Of a stretch of 49,023 nt of DNA, positions 27,010 through 37,314 are shown in pieces. Each line of letters starts with the position of its first letter. Positions within the stretch are counted from its first letter, which is position 1. The notes beneath the pieces are model-generated. The model had not been told where the DNA came from and searched no databases. It was given only the letters and a program-made list of their open reading frames with translations. Source of the DNA: Aurantiochytrium sp. KH105 (taxonomy: Eukaryota; Sar; Bigyra; Thraustochytrida; Thraustochytriidae); NCBI GenBank assembly GCA_003116975.1, contig BGKB01000295.1, positions 1-49,023 of the forward strand, written 5' to 3'. Both the position numbers and the translations under genes were made by a program.

Positions 27010-28140
27010 ATGGCAGGGGAGCCAAGGCCGAGCCCTGCCGCGTCTCCGCGCGGTGATGCGGCCGAGGGGGCTGCCGAGGCAATAGGCCCGGGCGACGAGG
27101 CCAGCAGCAAGAGTGGCGGCCAAGACGATGCCGCCGAGGACAAGAAGAGGGGCTCGGAAGGCGCTGCCTCGACGACGGAGCCAACGAAGCAGGCCGAGAA
27201 ACAGGTTACCGTCAGCGGAGAAAACGCAGCGGCCTCTGCCAAGGCGACAAGGGCTCGAGGAGGTGGTCTAGCTCCGAATGGGAGCGCCAAGTTTGTGCGC
27301 GTCGGGATCTCAGGACGATCAAAAGCAACTGAAGCTCACGAACGCCTTCGGCCATCCATCATGCTTGTGCCACCCGAAAAGTCGATCAGCGCCGAGATTC
27401 CAGTGCCCAGGTCCTCTGTGCCCTCAGATATTGCCACGCAAAGCTTGACAACTTCCGCTCCATTCGCATCTTCTCCGGGTGCAAATGGCATGGCTCATTC
27501 ACATCCTAATGCTCCGACACAAACACAGCGACCAGGCAAACGCCCAAGACCCTTGAATTCGCTGGCATCGGCCTCGTCTGCAATGTCTTCGGTCTTGCAA
27601 CACCATCAGCAACAGGCACAACAAGCACAGAGACAAGTGCAAGGAGCAGCGGGTCGTGAAGGTCAGCAGCCCTCGCAAGTCATCAAAGCAAGGGATCCAA
27701 AGGTCAAGGCCGTCATTGCCAAGCTGGCAAAGCAACGTAAACAACAACAGCAACAACAGCAACAGCTGCACACGCCGGGCCAAGAGGGACAAAATGCAAA
27801 ACAGCGAAAGCAGAGACAAAAACATCGGCAAAAGCCACGAGTTACTCACATGCAAACGCAATCCCCAATATCAGCAAGCACCAGCTCGCTTCGACGGAAC
27901 GGTGCCAACTCTCGAGTCTACAGTGGAGAGGATTCAGGTCAAAGGCTCTCGTTTTCTTCAGTACCCTCAGCTGCAGAGTCCTGGCTAACGTTCGCGCCTG
28001 GTAACGAGAACCCTGGAGAGATAGCATCCAATACGAGCGTTGGCTCATGGCCGGCATGGACCAAAGATATTTCTCGAGAAGCAAGTTTTCTCCTTCCTCT
28101 TCTCAAGCAAGCTCGCGAGCGCCGGGGGTTGCATCCCTGA
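27010..28140 (+). CDS. Uncharacterised low-complexity, Gln-rich basic protein
   Basis: A 376-residue ORF starting at gccATGg. I recognise no domain. The N-terminal 90 residues are Ala/Gly/Ser/Glu-rich. A central part is Ser/Pro-rich. Residues about 195-270 contain Gln runs (HHQQQAQQAQRQ and a run of eight Gln) mixed with Lys/Arg, including DPKVKAVIAKLAKQRKQ. The C-terminus ends in a predicted helix, EASFLLPLLKQARERRGLHP. Ordinary codon use, a good start context and a length well above that expected from random sequence argue that it is real. The Gln/Lys/Arg content would fit a nuclear or RNA-associated disordered protein, but that is a guess. It could be lineage-specific. Confidence 0.6.
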   Translation: MAGEPRPSPAASPRGDAAEGAAEAIGPGDEASSKSGGQDDAAEDKKRGSEGAASTTEPTKQAEKQVTVSGENAAASAKATRARGGGLAPNGSAKFVRVGISGRSKATEAHERLRPSIMLVPPEKSISAEIPVPRSSVPSDIATQSLTTSAPFASSPGANGMAHSHPNAPTQTQRPGKRPRPLNSLASASSAMSSVLQHHQQQAQQAQRQVQGAAGREGQQPSQVIKARDPKVKAVIAKLAKQRKQQQQQQQQLHTPGQEGQNAKQRKQRQKHRQKPRVTHMQTQSPISASTSSLRRNGANSRVYSGEDSGQRLSFSSVPSAAESWLTFAPGNENPGEIASNTSVGSWPAWTKDISREASFLLPLLKQARERRGLHP

Positions 28141-29160
<1,020 letters not shown>

Positions 29161-30528
29161 ATGCAGCACTACGAGCCTCAAGTGATCCGACAGCAGCGGC
29201 CTGTGCTCGTCAACACGCACGTTGTTGGCGACAAACGCGTGCAGCTCTGGCACGAGCAGCGTCCCGCCTTCGATGGCCATACCACCTCGCGCGACGTCTA
29301 CCACGCGCATCCTCTTGAAGCCGGCAAGCGTGGCGTCGCGCCCCCAGGCAACTTGTGCACCGACAAGAACAGCAAGTTCTACGGCTCGACCACGAGCAAG
29401 GAGTCCTACATTGAGCATCGAATTGAGGCTCCCGCGCGCAGCTGCACGGAAGAGAAATTCCAACCGAGCAACGCACGCTTCTATGGAACCACAACTTCGG
29501 CAGAAGCCTACATCCCTCATAGTGTAGGGCCCGCCAAATCCCTTGCGCCTGTGCCTGCAGAACGGCCAAACTTGCCTTTTTACGGAACAACCACTTCGCG
29601 AGAAACCTACCAACCCCATGCAGCGACCGCGCCGTCCGTGCCGAGCTCATCGGCGCGCGATACACACATTTCCGTAGGGACTGGCTCGCAATTTTACGGC
29701 GATACGACTGCGAAGAATGCATACGGTGCCCCGGGGGCTCACGACCCAACCAAACCGATTGTACCTGCAGGCAAATCTCTCGAGGGCGTGCTCTCGACAA
29801 ACGATGGAACGCGCTTTCAGGGCGAGTCCACGTCGCGAGGAACTTTTGTTGCTCATGACATCCAGCCTCGCGTCCTCCCAGCGTCCATTGCGTGGGAACC
29901 CAACAAGGCCTACTTTTACGGAACCACGACCAACGCTGACTCGTACCCAGCGCACCTCGTGCAGCCCATGGAACGCAATCGCGGCCCTTCGCATTCTGCC
30001 GTCACTGATGCTCCATTCCAGAGCGCCACGGAATCCCGCGAACGTTTCATGGCGCCTGGCAACGTCGAGCCCGTGCGAGCCACCCACCCGGTGGGCAACC
30101 TCCACGTCGACCATGCGCACTTCCAGGGTACTTCGACGTCGCAGGACACCTTTCGAGGCTGGCAACTTCCTGTGCAGAGGCTTCCCGTCGGACTCGAGAC
30201 CGTCAATGATGTTTTCCATGTAATGATTCCGGAGCGCCAGCGTCTTCCTGCCGAGCATGCTCAGGTCTTTACGACTGTCACTGACGGCCAGACTTCTGTT
30301 CAGATTACTGTTCGTCAGGGGATCTCGGGACGGGCCTCTGAGAACACCGTGCTCGCCTCCTTTGAGCTTGTGGGCATCGATCCTGCGGCGTGTGGCTCGC
30401 CGCAAATCCTCGTCACCTTCTCCATCAACGAGCATTCGCGTCTCCACATTGACGCTGTCGACAAAATCACCGGCAAGGCCCAGCACATTGCCATTGACCG
30501 CGACATTAACGCTTCTGCATTCAACTAA
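29161..30528 (+). CDS. SAXO-like axonemal repeat protein fused to an HSP70 substrate-binding beta domain
   Basis: A 455-residue protein. The first ATG in frame is 29161, with A at -3; the longer frame begins with TTG. Residues 37-334 hold nine repeats of the form F-Y/Q-G-x-T-T-S-x-x-x-Y/F-x-x-H, starting at residues 37, 73, 107, 140, 178, 219, 252, 286 and 321 (spacing 33-41). Such periodic motifs resemble the microtubule-stabilising repeats of SAXO/MAP6-type proteins that bind axonemal doublets. From about residue 351 the sequence changes to an HSP70 substrate-binding beta domain: RLPAEHAQVFTTVTDGQT, then VRQG, LASFELVGIDPA, PQILVTFSINEHSRLHIDA and TGKAQHI, in HSP70 order. There is no HSP70 ATPase domain and no helical lid. 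The HSP70 match is strong by eye, the SAXO assignment good. A flagellar or microtubule location is inferred. It precedes the kinesin-14 gene on the same strand. Confidence 0.85.
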   Translation: MQHYEPQVIRQQRPVLVNTHVVGDKRVQLWHEQRPAFDGHTTSRDVYHAHPLEAGKRGVAPPGNLCTDKNSKFYGSTTSKESYIEHRIEAPARSCTEEKFQPSNARFYGTTTSAEAYIPHSVGPAKSLAPVPAERPNLPFYGTTTSRETYQPHAATAPSVPSSSARDTHISVGTGSQFYGDTTAKNAYGAPGAHDPTKPIVPAGKSLEGVLSTNDGTRFQGESTSRGTFVAHDIQPRVLPASIAWEPNKAYFYGTTTNADSYPAHLVQPMERNRGPSHSAVTDAPFQSATESRERFMAPGNVEPVRATHPVGNLHVDHAHFQGTSTSQDTFRGWQLPVQRLPVGLETVNDVFHVMIPERQRLPAEHAQVFTTVTDGQTSVQITVRQGISGRASENTVLASFELVGIDPAACGSPQILVTFSINEHSRLHIDAVDKITGKAQHIAIDRDINASAFN

Positions 30529-30989
30529 GCTCTTTGTGCTTCCTTGCGTGCCACATGATCTTGTCTTTGTCTTGTAGACCCTGCAGAATTTAATCATCGA
30601 AAAGTTTCCTACTCACCCAACCAGGTTTTGATTTTTTCACAGATGATGCGAAGCCACACGAGTCTTTGGTCCAAACAACTAGCTAGGACTAGAAGACACA
30701 TCTTGCCCTTGGTGAGTGGACTCCATGGAGTCCATCCTATTCCTTATCATATTCATCTTTACGCGTCATATTAATGGTGTGGCCCATGGTGTGCCTCCAT
30801 CATGATCGTGCGACTCCATCGTGTTCCCCGCATTCCCCAATAACCGTCTCTCTCTCTCTGTCTGTCTTTCGCTTTGGGAGTCGGGACGGAGAGGGGGGGT
30901 TGTAAACCACCATCACCCAGGAGCGCGCAAGGCCAAGCGAGCTCCAGTCGGCCGACCGCTGGTGGAGAGACTGACCGCTCGACGGGACC
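30529..30989. other. Spacer upstream of kinesin-14
   Basis: A 461-bp spacer with a short CT/CTGT tract at about 30847-30870 and a G-run at about 30892-30899. It holds the 3' end of the fusion gene and the kinesin 5' region. No gene is supported. Confidence 0.4.
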
Positions 30990-33900
30990 ATGTTTATTAA
31001 CAGGCTAGCCTTTGGGTCCTTCAAAACGGGCCTCGAGGACAACCTGCGACGCGCCGTGGAAAGCATGGAAAACGTCGTGAAAAACAACTTTGGTGACGAG
31101 GACGAAGAAGCTTCCGACCACTATCGGCAGATTGAAGTGTACAAGCAGCTTCTCGTCGAGATGGAGCTCGGCCAGCTCAAGGTCCTACGCGAGTACCAAA
31201 AGCTCTTCGCGGAGAAAGAAGCGAGGATCGCCGACCTCACCTCAAAGCAAGACACCGACAGCAACAACTTCGATAACAATACCACCAACCCTGTAGCGTC
31301 CGACAATAAGAAAGGTAGCGCTGATCATGGGAGTGGCGAAGGTGACACAGACGAGACCGATCGGACGCGTCAGGAAGAGGCCAAGGATGACGCCGAGTGG
31401 GTCCGCGACTGGGAGGCGCAAATGAAGACCAATATTTCCGAGAAAATGGACGCCCTCGTGCAGGCGCGCGAACACCGGGAAACCGCACGCATTCTCCGTG
31501 AACAGCTTGACTCTCTCAAGGACCACGTGCGTGCTCAAGACGCCAAGGTTGATCAACTCGAACGTCTCGAAAACTTGCGCAAGGACAAGGAGCAGGGCGA
31601 TGAAAACGCCTTGGACACGTTGGCGCTAGAGTACTCAAAGCTCTCACAAGAGGCTGAAGAGGCAAGTCAGCGTGCGAACGAAACGGCACGCGAACGCGAC
31701 GAACTTCGCAAACAGTGCGAGAGACAGCGTGAACAGCTCACTGTTTTGGTACAGACTGGCGCTGGAGGTCCTGATGCATCTGCTGCGGCAGCAGCACTCG
31801 CAGAGAATTCTACTGCACTCGAGAATATGGCGCGTATGGAGTCGAAGCTGGAAGATCGTGAGCGCGAACTCGAGCAACTTCGCGCAAGACTCGCCGAGTA
31901 CACGACATCGGAGGCCAAGGCTAAGGAGGACATTGCGCAGGAACGAGATGCAAATACCAAGGCCCTCGAAGCGCAGCTTGAAACTCTGCGTATTAGTGAA
32001 ATTAAATTACAAGAGCAGCTCGCGAGCGCCCGAGCCATCTCGGAGGCAAACCAAGCCGAGGATCAGACCGAGGAAATGCGCAACCTCCGCGAGACCCTGG
32101 AGGATAAGACCACAGAGATTGCCTCGCTTAAGGCGTTGCAGGAGAAACTTGAAGGGGAAGCAGAGTCCTTGCGCGAGAAGTCGAGCACTCTGCAAAAAGA
32201 ACTCGATACGACAGGGGCAAATGCGGCAAGCTCGGTAGAGGAGCAACAGAAGGAAATCTCGTCTCTCCGTCAAGATCTCGTCGCCAAGGCGGCTGCGCTC
32301 CAGAAAGCAGAATGTGCGCGAAAGGAGATTGAAGATGACTTCAAAGCACGAGTTGCAACACTTCAGGAAAAAGAGACTGACTTGGTTCAAAAGATCTCCG
32401 CGCTCGAAGAAAAGTCTCTGGAAATGCAACAGGCTTTCGAGGCAAAAGAAACGCAACTCGAGGCCCTTCGCGGCGAAATGAAGACTTTGCGAGAGTCCTT
32501 CGAGTCCCAAGTGGAGCGTCTCGAGTCCGAGGTGCAATCTGCGCGCGCAAGTGAGACAGAAGCAAATGAACGTCTGGGCGCTGCCGAAAAGGACGCCAAC
32601 GCACTCCGCGACGAAGTTGCTTCGCGAGAAGCTGCTCTGGTAGAGAAATCAAGGGCACTTGACGAGTCCGAACAGGCCATGGCAACTGCTCGCGAGAGCC
32701 ATGAGACCGCCATGACCTCGGTTCAAGCAAAGCTTCAACAAAGCGTGCAGCAGCTCAAGGAGTCGAGCACGGCGCTCGCAGACCTCGAGAAACTCAAGGA
32801 AGAAATGGAACGCGAGCACGAGGAGGAGCGCGAAGAGGCAGCAAAGATTCGTGCTGAGATCGAGGACACCTTTCACTCCACCGTGGAACGTCTCGAAGAG
32901 GAAATGGAGCGGCGAGAACAAGAGTCGCTGGCCGGCTTGGCTCAATTCAAACAAGAATTCGAAGAGCGACTTGCCAGTACTGAAGCGGAGCGCGATGCAG
33001 CGCTGGCCGCGACGGAGGAGGTGAAAAGACAAGCAGAGGCTGCCCAAGCAGCAGCGCTTGCTGCACTTGAAGATGAGCTCATGGGTCAGGTCGACGAGTA
33101 CCGCCAACGGTATATCCGCGAGAGCTCGCTTCGAAAGCGTGTTCACAACGAACTCATGGACCTCAAGGGCAACATTCGCGTCTATTGTCGCGTACGTCCG
33201 GTGCTACCTATGGAGCGGAAAAGGTCCTCAACAGATGCTCTCGATGTCACGTCTTTCCCTGTCGAGAACGAGATTGAGATTACACGCGATGAGGCATCGA
33301 CGAACCGATTTGAGTTCGACGCCGTCTTTGCACAAAAGTCAACGCAAGAGCAAGTCTTTGAGGACATAAGTCCGCTTGTCACGAGCACACTCGATGGCTA
33401 CGATGTTTGCATCTTTGCATATGGGCAGACGGGCAGTGGTAAGACGTTTACCATGGAGGGCAGCCGCGAGAACCCAGGTGTGAATCTTCGCGCTCTGCAG
33501 CGTCTCTTTCAGCTGCGGCACGATCGTCGCGAAGAGGAGACGTTTGCGTTTTCTGTGAGCATTTTGGAAATTTACAATGAGTCTGTGCGGGATCTCTTGG
33601 CACGAAGCGATGCGGGGCCCGGGCCGCGCGCCAAGCTCGATCTTCGTGTCGCTAGTAACGGCACGGTCTTTGTGCAGGACTTGCAGTCTGTGCAAGTCGA
33701 CTGTATGGAGGATGTGGAGGTGGCCATGCGCAGGGCTCAGGGCAACCGCGCCGTCGGGGCACACAGCATGAACGAGCACTCTTCGCGGTCGCATCTCGTG
33801 TTTATGCTAAGTATTGAAGGTCGCAATCACATTACGGGTCTCAAGACGCGATCAAAGCTGAATCTCATCGATCTTGCTGGCAGCGAACGGGTGTCCAAGA

Positions 33901-34373
33901 CGGATGCCTCGGGGGACCGCCTCAAGGAAGCACAAAACATCAACAAGAGTCTCTCGGCCCTGGGCGATGTCATCGCCGCCCTTGGAGATGCCAAGGCGCG
34001 GCAGCAGCACGTCCCCTATCGGAACTCAAAGCTGACACACCTTTTGCAGAATTCGCTTGGGGGCGGATCCAAGGTTGCCATGTTTGTGAACATTTCGCCG
34101 GTACAGATCAATGCGCCAGAGTCGATTTGCTCTCTTAATTTTGCGGCGCGATGCCGCAAAGTGCAACTTGGCCAGGCCAAGCGCAAGGGCGGGGACTCTG
34201 CAGAGCTGAAAAAGTATAAGCGCATTGTGGAGGATCTTCGCGCCCAGATTGCAGGAAGCCAGACACGCTCGCTCAGCGCCTCCACGTCTTCGTTGTCATC
34301 GCTTACGGGCTCTTCGGCAGGTACCCCCCGCAAGTCTCGCAAACTCATAACGCCTGCGTCTGCGAGCAAGTAA
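30990..34373 (+). CDS. Kinesin-14 family motor (C-terminal motor, KIFC-like)
   Basis: A 1127-residue protein with a long coiled coil (about 45-715, dominated by heptads rich in Glu, Lys, Leu and Ala) followed by a C-terminal motor (about 725-1068). The junction ELMDLKGNIRVYCRVRP is the kinesin-14 neck/motor boundary, which marks minus-end-directed motors. ATP-site motifs are intact: P-loop GQTGSGKT (812-819), switch I NEHSSRSH (928-935) and switch II NLIDLAGSE (958-966). The tail after the motor is Ser/Thr-rich and basic. Kinesin-14 motors crosslink and focus spindle microtubules or move cargo towards minus ends; the N-terminal tail has no recognisable cargo or calponin domain. A candidate AATAAA lies 40 bp after the stop codon. 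The family call is secure; the cellular task is not determined. Confidence 0.96.
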   Translation: MFINRLAFGSFKTGLEDNLRRAVESMENVVKNNFGDEDEEASDHYRQIEVYKQLLVEMELGQLKVLREYQKLFAEKEARIADLTSKQDTDSNNFDNNTTNPVASDNKKGSADHGSGEGDTDETDRTRQEEAKDDAEWVRDWEAQMKTNISEKMDALVQAREHRETARILREQLDSLKDHVRAQDAKVDQLERLENLRKDKEQGDENALDTLALEYSKLSQEAEEASQRANETARERDELRKQCERQREQLTVLVQTGAGGPDASAAAAALAENSTALENMARMESKLEDRERELEQLRARLAEYTTSEAKAKEDIAQERDANTKALEAQLETLRISEIKLQEQLASARAISEANQAEDQTEEMRNLRETLEDKTTEIASLKALQEKLEGEAESLREKSSTLQKELDTTGANAASSVEEQQKEISSLRQDLVAKAAALQKAECARKEIEDDFKARVATLQEKETDLVQKISALEEKSLEMQQAFEAKETQLEALRGEMKTLRESFESQVERLESEVQSARASETEANERLGAAEKDANALRDEVASREAALVEKSRALDESEQAMATARESHETAMTSVQAKLQQSVQQLKESSTALADLEKLKEEMEREHEEEREEAAKIRAEIEDTFHSTVERLEEEMERREQESLAGLAQFKQEFEERLASTEAERDAALAATEEVKRQAEAAQAAALAALEDELMGQVDEYRQRYIRESSLRKRVHNELMDLKGNIRVYCRVRPVLPMERKRSSTDALDVTSFPVENEIEITRDEASTNRFEFDAVFAQKSTQEQVFEDISPLVTSTLDGYDVCIFAYGQTGSGKTFTMEGSRENPGVNLRALQRLFQLRHDRREEETFAFSVSILEIYNESVRDLLARSDAGPGPRAKLDLRVASNGTVFVQDLQSVQVDCMEDVEVAMRRAQGNRAVGAHSMNEHSSRSHLVFMLSIEGRNHITGLKTRSKLNLIDLAGSERVSKTDASGDRLKEAQNINKSLSALGDVIAALGDAKARQQHVPYRNSKLTHLLQNSLGGGSKVAMFVNISPVQINAPESICSLNFAARCRKVQLGQAKRKGGDSAELKKYKRIVEDLRAQIAGSQTRSLSASTSSLSSLTGSSAGTPRKSRKLITPASASK

Positions 34374-34412
34374 GCATTCGATTTTGCCTGCAGCATGTGT
34401 ATGATAGAAGCG

Positions 34413-34418
34413 AATAAA
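34413..34418 (+). other. Candidate polyadenylation signal of the kinesin gene
   Basis: AATAAA lies 40 bp after the kinesin stop codon. Whether this organism uses this hexamer is unknown, and it is absent at an equivalent place after most other genes here. Confidence 0.3.
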
Positions 34419-34658
34419 TAGGGAAACGTAAAAGGTGATGGTGTGATTTATGTGTGTGGATTTGTGTGGTTTTGCGCGTTAGATTTGATCGTACAGGGCC
34501 ACCATAGCTTGAACCTTATTTTTGAGAGAAAAGCAGAAGAAGAAGAAGGAGAGGGAGGCCACCGACAGATTGGGCGCTTGATTGGAGCTTTGCAGGAGTT
34601 CACCTTGTTTTGTTCTTTTCGTGTCTCTTTTGTGCGCAGTCTTGCGCTACACCTTCAT

Positions 34659-34895
34659 CTAGTTGCTATTGCTGCCAACAAAGGTCTCAAGACCAAGATC
34701 GACCCACTTCTCCTCTTCTTCGTCCTTGTGCAGCGCCGTAGGCGGCAACGTGGGGTCCACTTCTTGGTCCTCAAGGGCGAGGTCGTTTTCTGGGGCAAGC
34801 TCAATCTCGTCGTCCGACAGCGCGTCCATGGTCCACTCCTCGTCGATGAGGTCCAGGTTGTCCTGCTTCGGAATGTACGTGCTGTCCGACTCCAT
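34659..34895 (-). CDS. APC13: Anaphase-promoting complex subunit 13
   Basis: A 78-residue acidic protein, matching the roughly 74-residue size of the animal subunit. It has the APC13/Swm1 pattern: an N-terminal DNLDLIDEEWTMDALSDDEI, a proline-containing middle, and a C-terminal EEEEKWVDLGLETF, corresponding to the conserved DLIDD-W-x-x-D-x-L and K-W-x-D-L-x-L elements. In the APC/C ubiquitin ligase, APC13 is a small structural subunit that steadies the TPR scaffold. The start is the only upstream ATG near the conserved region. It converges on the kinesin-14 gene. The family call rests on visual similarity of a short protein, but both conserved ends are present in the right order. Confidence 0.8.
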   Translation of the reverse strand: MESDSTYIPKQDNLDLIDEEWTMDALSDDEIELAPENDLALEDQEVDPTLPPTALHKDEEEEKWVDLGLETFVGSNSN

Positions 34896-35349
34896 TGTGG
34901 CGCTGTCTTCTGCGTCCGTGCGTTGATGCTATTCTTGTCTGGACGCAAAGCCCACCATCACTGCACGTTGTCGCGCGCAACGTTGCAAGCGCTCGCGAAT
35001 GTGAAACAGGTGAAACAGAAACAGACAGTTACAACAACGTTATGCAAAACGGACCGTTTCACTACCACCACTGGACCGACCAAGCGACCGACGTTTTGCG
35101 ATCCTCGCGTTTGTCATCTTTCTTTGCAAACGCGCTTCTTCTCAACGTTTGTAGTCTGTCAGTTGGTTAACTTTAATGTCTTGTCTTGCAGTTGGCGTCA
35201 TCACTCCCTCTTTTTGTCTGACGGGTCGTACAGTAACTTTTTCTTGGGAGCTGCTGACAAGCTGCGAGCGGTGAGAGCCCTGTGATCCAACCTTCTGCAA
35301 TGCAGAACGTTAACTGGCAGTACAAAATTGAAATATGCGATGACTGTTT
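34896..35349. other. Spacer between APC13 and the alpha/beta hydrolase
   Basis: A 454-bp region with the APC13 5' region and the hydrolase 3' end, both on the minus strand. It has unremarkable composition, and I see no gene, repeat or RNA in it. Confidence 0.4.
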
Positions 35350-36465
35350 CTAAAGATGCGCACGCGACGCTGCAGTATCCACAGGAGCACTCGGAAGCTT
35401 TTTAGCCCACAAAACAAACAACGCCCGAAGCGCAGTGACAAAGGCAATCGGTTCGTCGAGAAGCAAATGATGCTCGGCGTGTGGAATCGCAAAAACTGGA
35501 AACAGCTTGGCGACCTTTTCATCGATGGTCTCCTTGATCCGCCGAAAGGTCATGAAAAAGCTGCGCTCGCCATACACCATAGCCATCGGCACCTTTTGGT
35601 TCGCAGCGCGCATGTCGTCGAGGCTCATGTTGGGTTTGTGCGTGATGAGGTCAAGCTTGCGAAAACGGTTTGGATCACCCTTCCAACGCCAGCCCTTGTC
35701 CTCGAAATTTGCAGACATGCGAGCAATATAGTCAAGGACGAATGGGGTAGTGTCCTGAGGCGGCGCCAGCTTGAATCGCGATGCCGGAGAGACCGTATGA
35801 GGATGCAGCTTGTACTCGTTTCGTGGCTTGAAGAGAGGGCTCGCTGCACGTTCGCGCATGCTTCGTGCCTTATTCTTTTCGAAATACTCGGGCGGGCGGT
35901 CTTCGACACGAATGTCGCAAAGTACAATACCGTGAAAGCGCTCGCCGTGGTCTAGGGCGAGCCGTGTGCACGCAATGGCTCCGAGGGAATGGCCGACAAG
36001 AATCGGCCGCAGGCGTCGCGAGAACAGCTTGAGAGAGTCGCACACGGCAAGGATCTCGTTGGCAAAGTGCCCAATGTTGTACGAGTCTGTACGGAGTCCT
36101 GAGTCGCCGCAACCGCTCGAGCTGACGGCAATCACATCGAAATCCTCTCTAAAAAAGGGTGCAGTCGGGCAGTACCAGAACGCGTTGGCCCCGTTCCCAT
36201 GCACGAAGACGAGGGCCTGCAGGTCCTCGTCGCGGGTCTTGTCCTCCTTGTGAGTCCGAAGCGGCCGCCAGCGCAAATACTGGAGCTCGATGCCGTCCGG
36301 GGTCGTGACGCGGCCCTCTTCGCGGTCGTCCGCGTCAACGGCCTCCGTGAACCACTCCGGTGCGTCCTGCTCGCTCATCGCGCCTCGCTGCGTCCTCTCG
36401 CGCGCTGTCTTGGCCTGGAGCTCCCTTGTTCGCGTTTTGCCGGCGCAGCGCGCTCCGTCCGCCAT
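35350..36465 (-). CDS. Alpha/beta hydrolase fold protein
   Basis: A 371-residue hydrolase (342 if the second ATG, at 36378 with MSEQDAPEWF, is used). Classic elements are present: the oxyanion motif VFVHGNGAN, the SSSGCGDSG turn, the nucleophile elbow VGHSLGAIAC with Ser160 (numbered from 36465), and a late PHAEHHLLLDEP that supplies the catalytic His. The acid is probably an Asp or Glu after the MVYGERS strand. Such enzymes are esterases, lipases, epoxide hydrolases or dehalogenases; nothing here decides which. No signal peptide is evident; the first 29 residues are basic and Ala/Arg/Thr-rich and could be a weak organelle presequence. Its C-terminal AHL is not a convincing peroxisomal signal. 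The fold is secure, the substrate unknown. Confidence 0.85.
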   Translation of the reverse strand: MADGARCAGKTRTRELQAKTARERTQRGAMSEQDAPEWFTEAVDADDREEGRVTTPDGIELQYLRWRPLRTHKEDKTRDEDLQALVFVHGNGANAFWYCPTAPFFREDFDVIAVSSSGCGDSGLRTDSYNIGHFANEILAVCDSLKLFSRRLRPILVGHSLGAIACTRLALDHGERFHGIVLCDIRVEDRPPEYFEKNKARSMRERAASPLFKPRNEYKLHPHTVSPASRFKLAPPQDTTPFVLDYIARMSANFEDKGWRWKGDPNRFRKLDLITHKPNMSLDDMRAANQKVPMAMVYGERSFFMTFRRIKETIDEKVAKLFPVFAIPHAEHHLLLDEPIAFVTALRALFVLWAKKLPSAPVDTAASRAHL

Positions 36466-37314
36466 CGCCGTTCAGGGACTTCCGCTCCTCCCGGCCTTCC
36501 GTGTGGAGACCCAGCACGTGTCTGCGTCTCACTTCTTGCAAGACAAGGTCGAAGGGGGCGGCCGTGCAGCACGGAGACCACAGCTTTGGCTCCGGGCTCG
36601 GCCGCACAGTCGTGCTGTCTCATGATGGGTATGATGCATCGAAACGAATGATCGAAAACACATCGATCGAAATCGTGGCGAAGAGGTGATGATGGATGGT
36701 GTCGTCATCGGTGTTTCCCCATGTATTGCGGTCGATGTATGGCAAGGGAGAAAGTCATCGCATGTGCTGCCATCATGGACGTCATGGAGGCGAAAACGGC
36801 AGCGGGTGCCATCAGGAGTAGTAGACAAAGATGCCTCGCTCACTCATTTGACGCATGTGTACTAGTTGTCAATCCCGAATCCGGGAGCATCTGCATCCAT
36901 GCCGCCATTCCATCACAAGAACAACAAATCAGTGGCACATCTTTCCGTTCAAGCAAGGCAGAAAAGGTCGCGCTGGCTACTGCTCTGCTTCGGCGCAGGC
37001 AGCAGCTTCCCTGGCTACGATGCAAGACAAGGCAAGGTAATGCAAGGCATGTTGGAAAGACACCAAGGTCGATGGCTGCAAGCGCTCCTCGTCTTGACCT
37101 TGCAAGCAAAGCTCGCGATCTGACGAGCAAAGTGCGAACGGCCAGGCAAGCCAGCCAGCCAGCCGCCCGCCCGCCCCTCTGGACGGACGGCGGCCCGGAG
37201 CCGCGCAGCAGAGGGCGCTCGCTCCCCGAAGCTCGCTGGCCGGCGACGTTAGACCGCGCGCCTGCGCGTTCTCAGGGTCTTCGTCTCGGCGCCCTGGTCG
37301 GAGCCATCAACATC
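36466..37314. other. Divergent spacer between hydrolase and CrtC-IDS fusion
   Basis: An 849-bp divergent spacer. A frame continuous with the downstream gene is open from 36721 but has no recognisable domain and spacer-like composition. It contains short GCAAG-type repeats (about 37018-37045) and an AGCC/GCCC run near 37150-37177. No RNA gene was recognised. Confidence 0.4.

Noticed and set aside
36721..37314. N-terminal extension of the CrtC-IDS fusion from an upstream ATG
   Set aside because: The frame is open but the translation is not domain-like and overlaps repeat-bearing spacer; the ATG at 37315 directly precedes plausible coding sequence.
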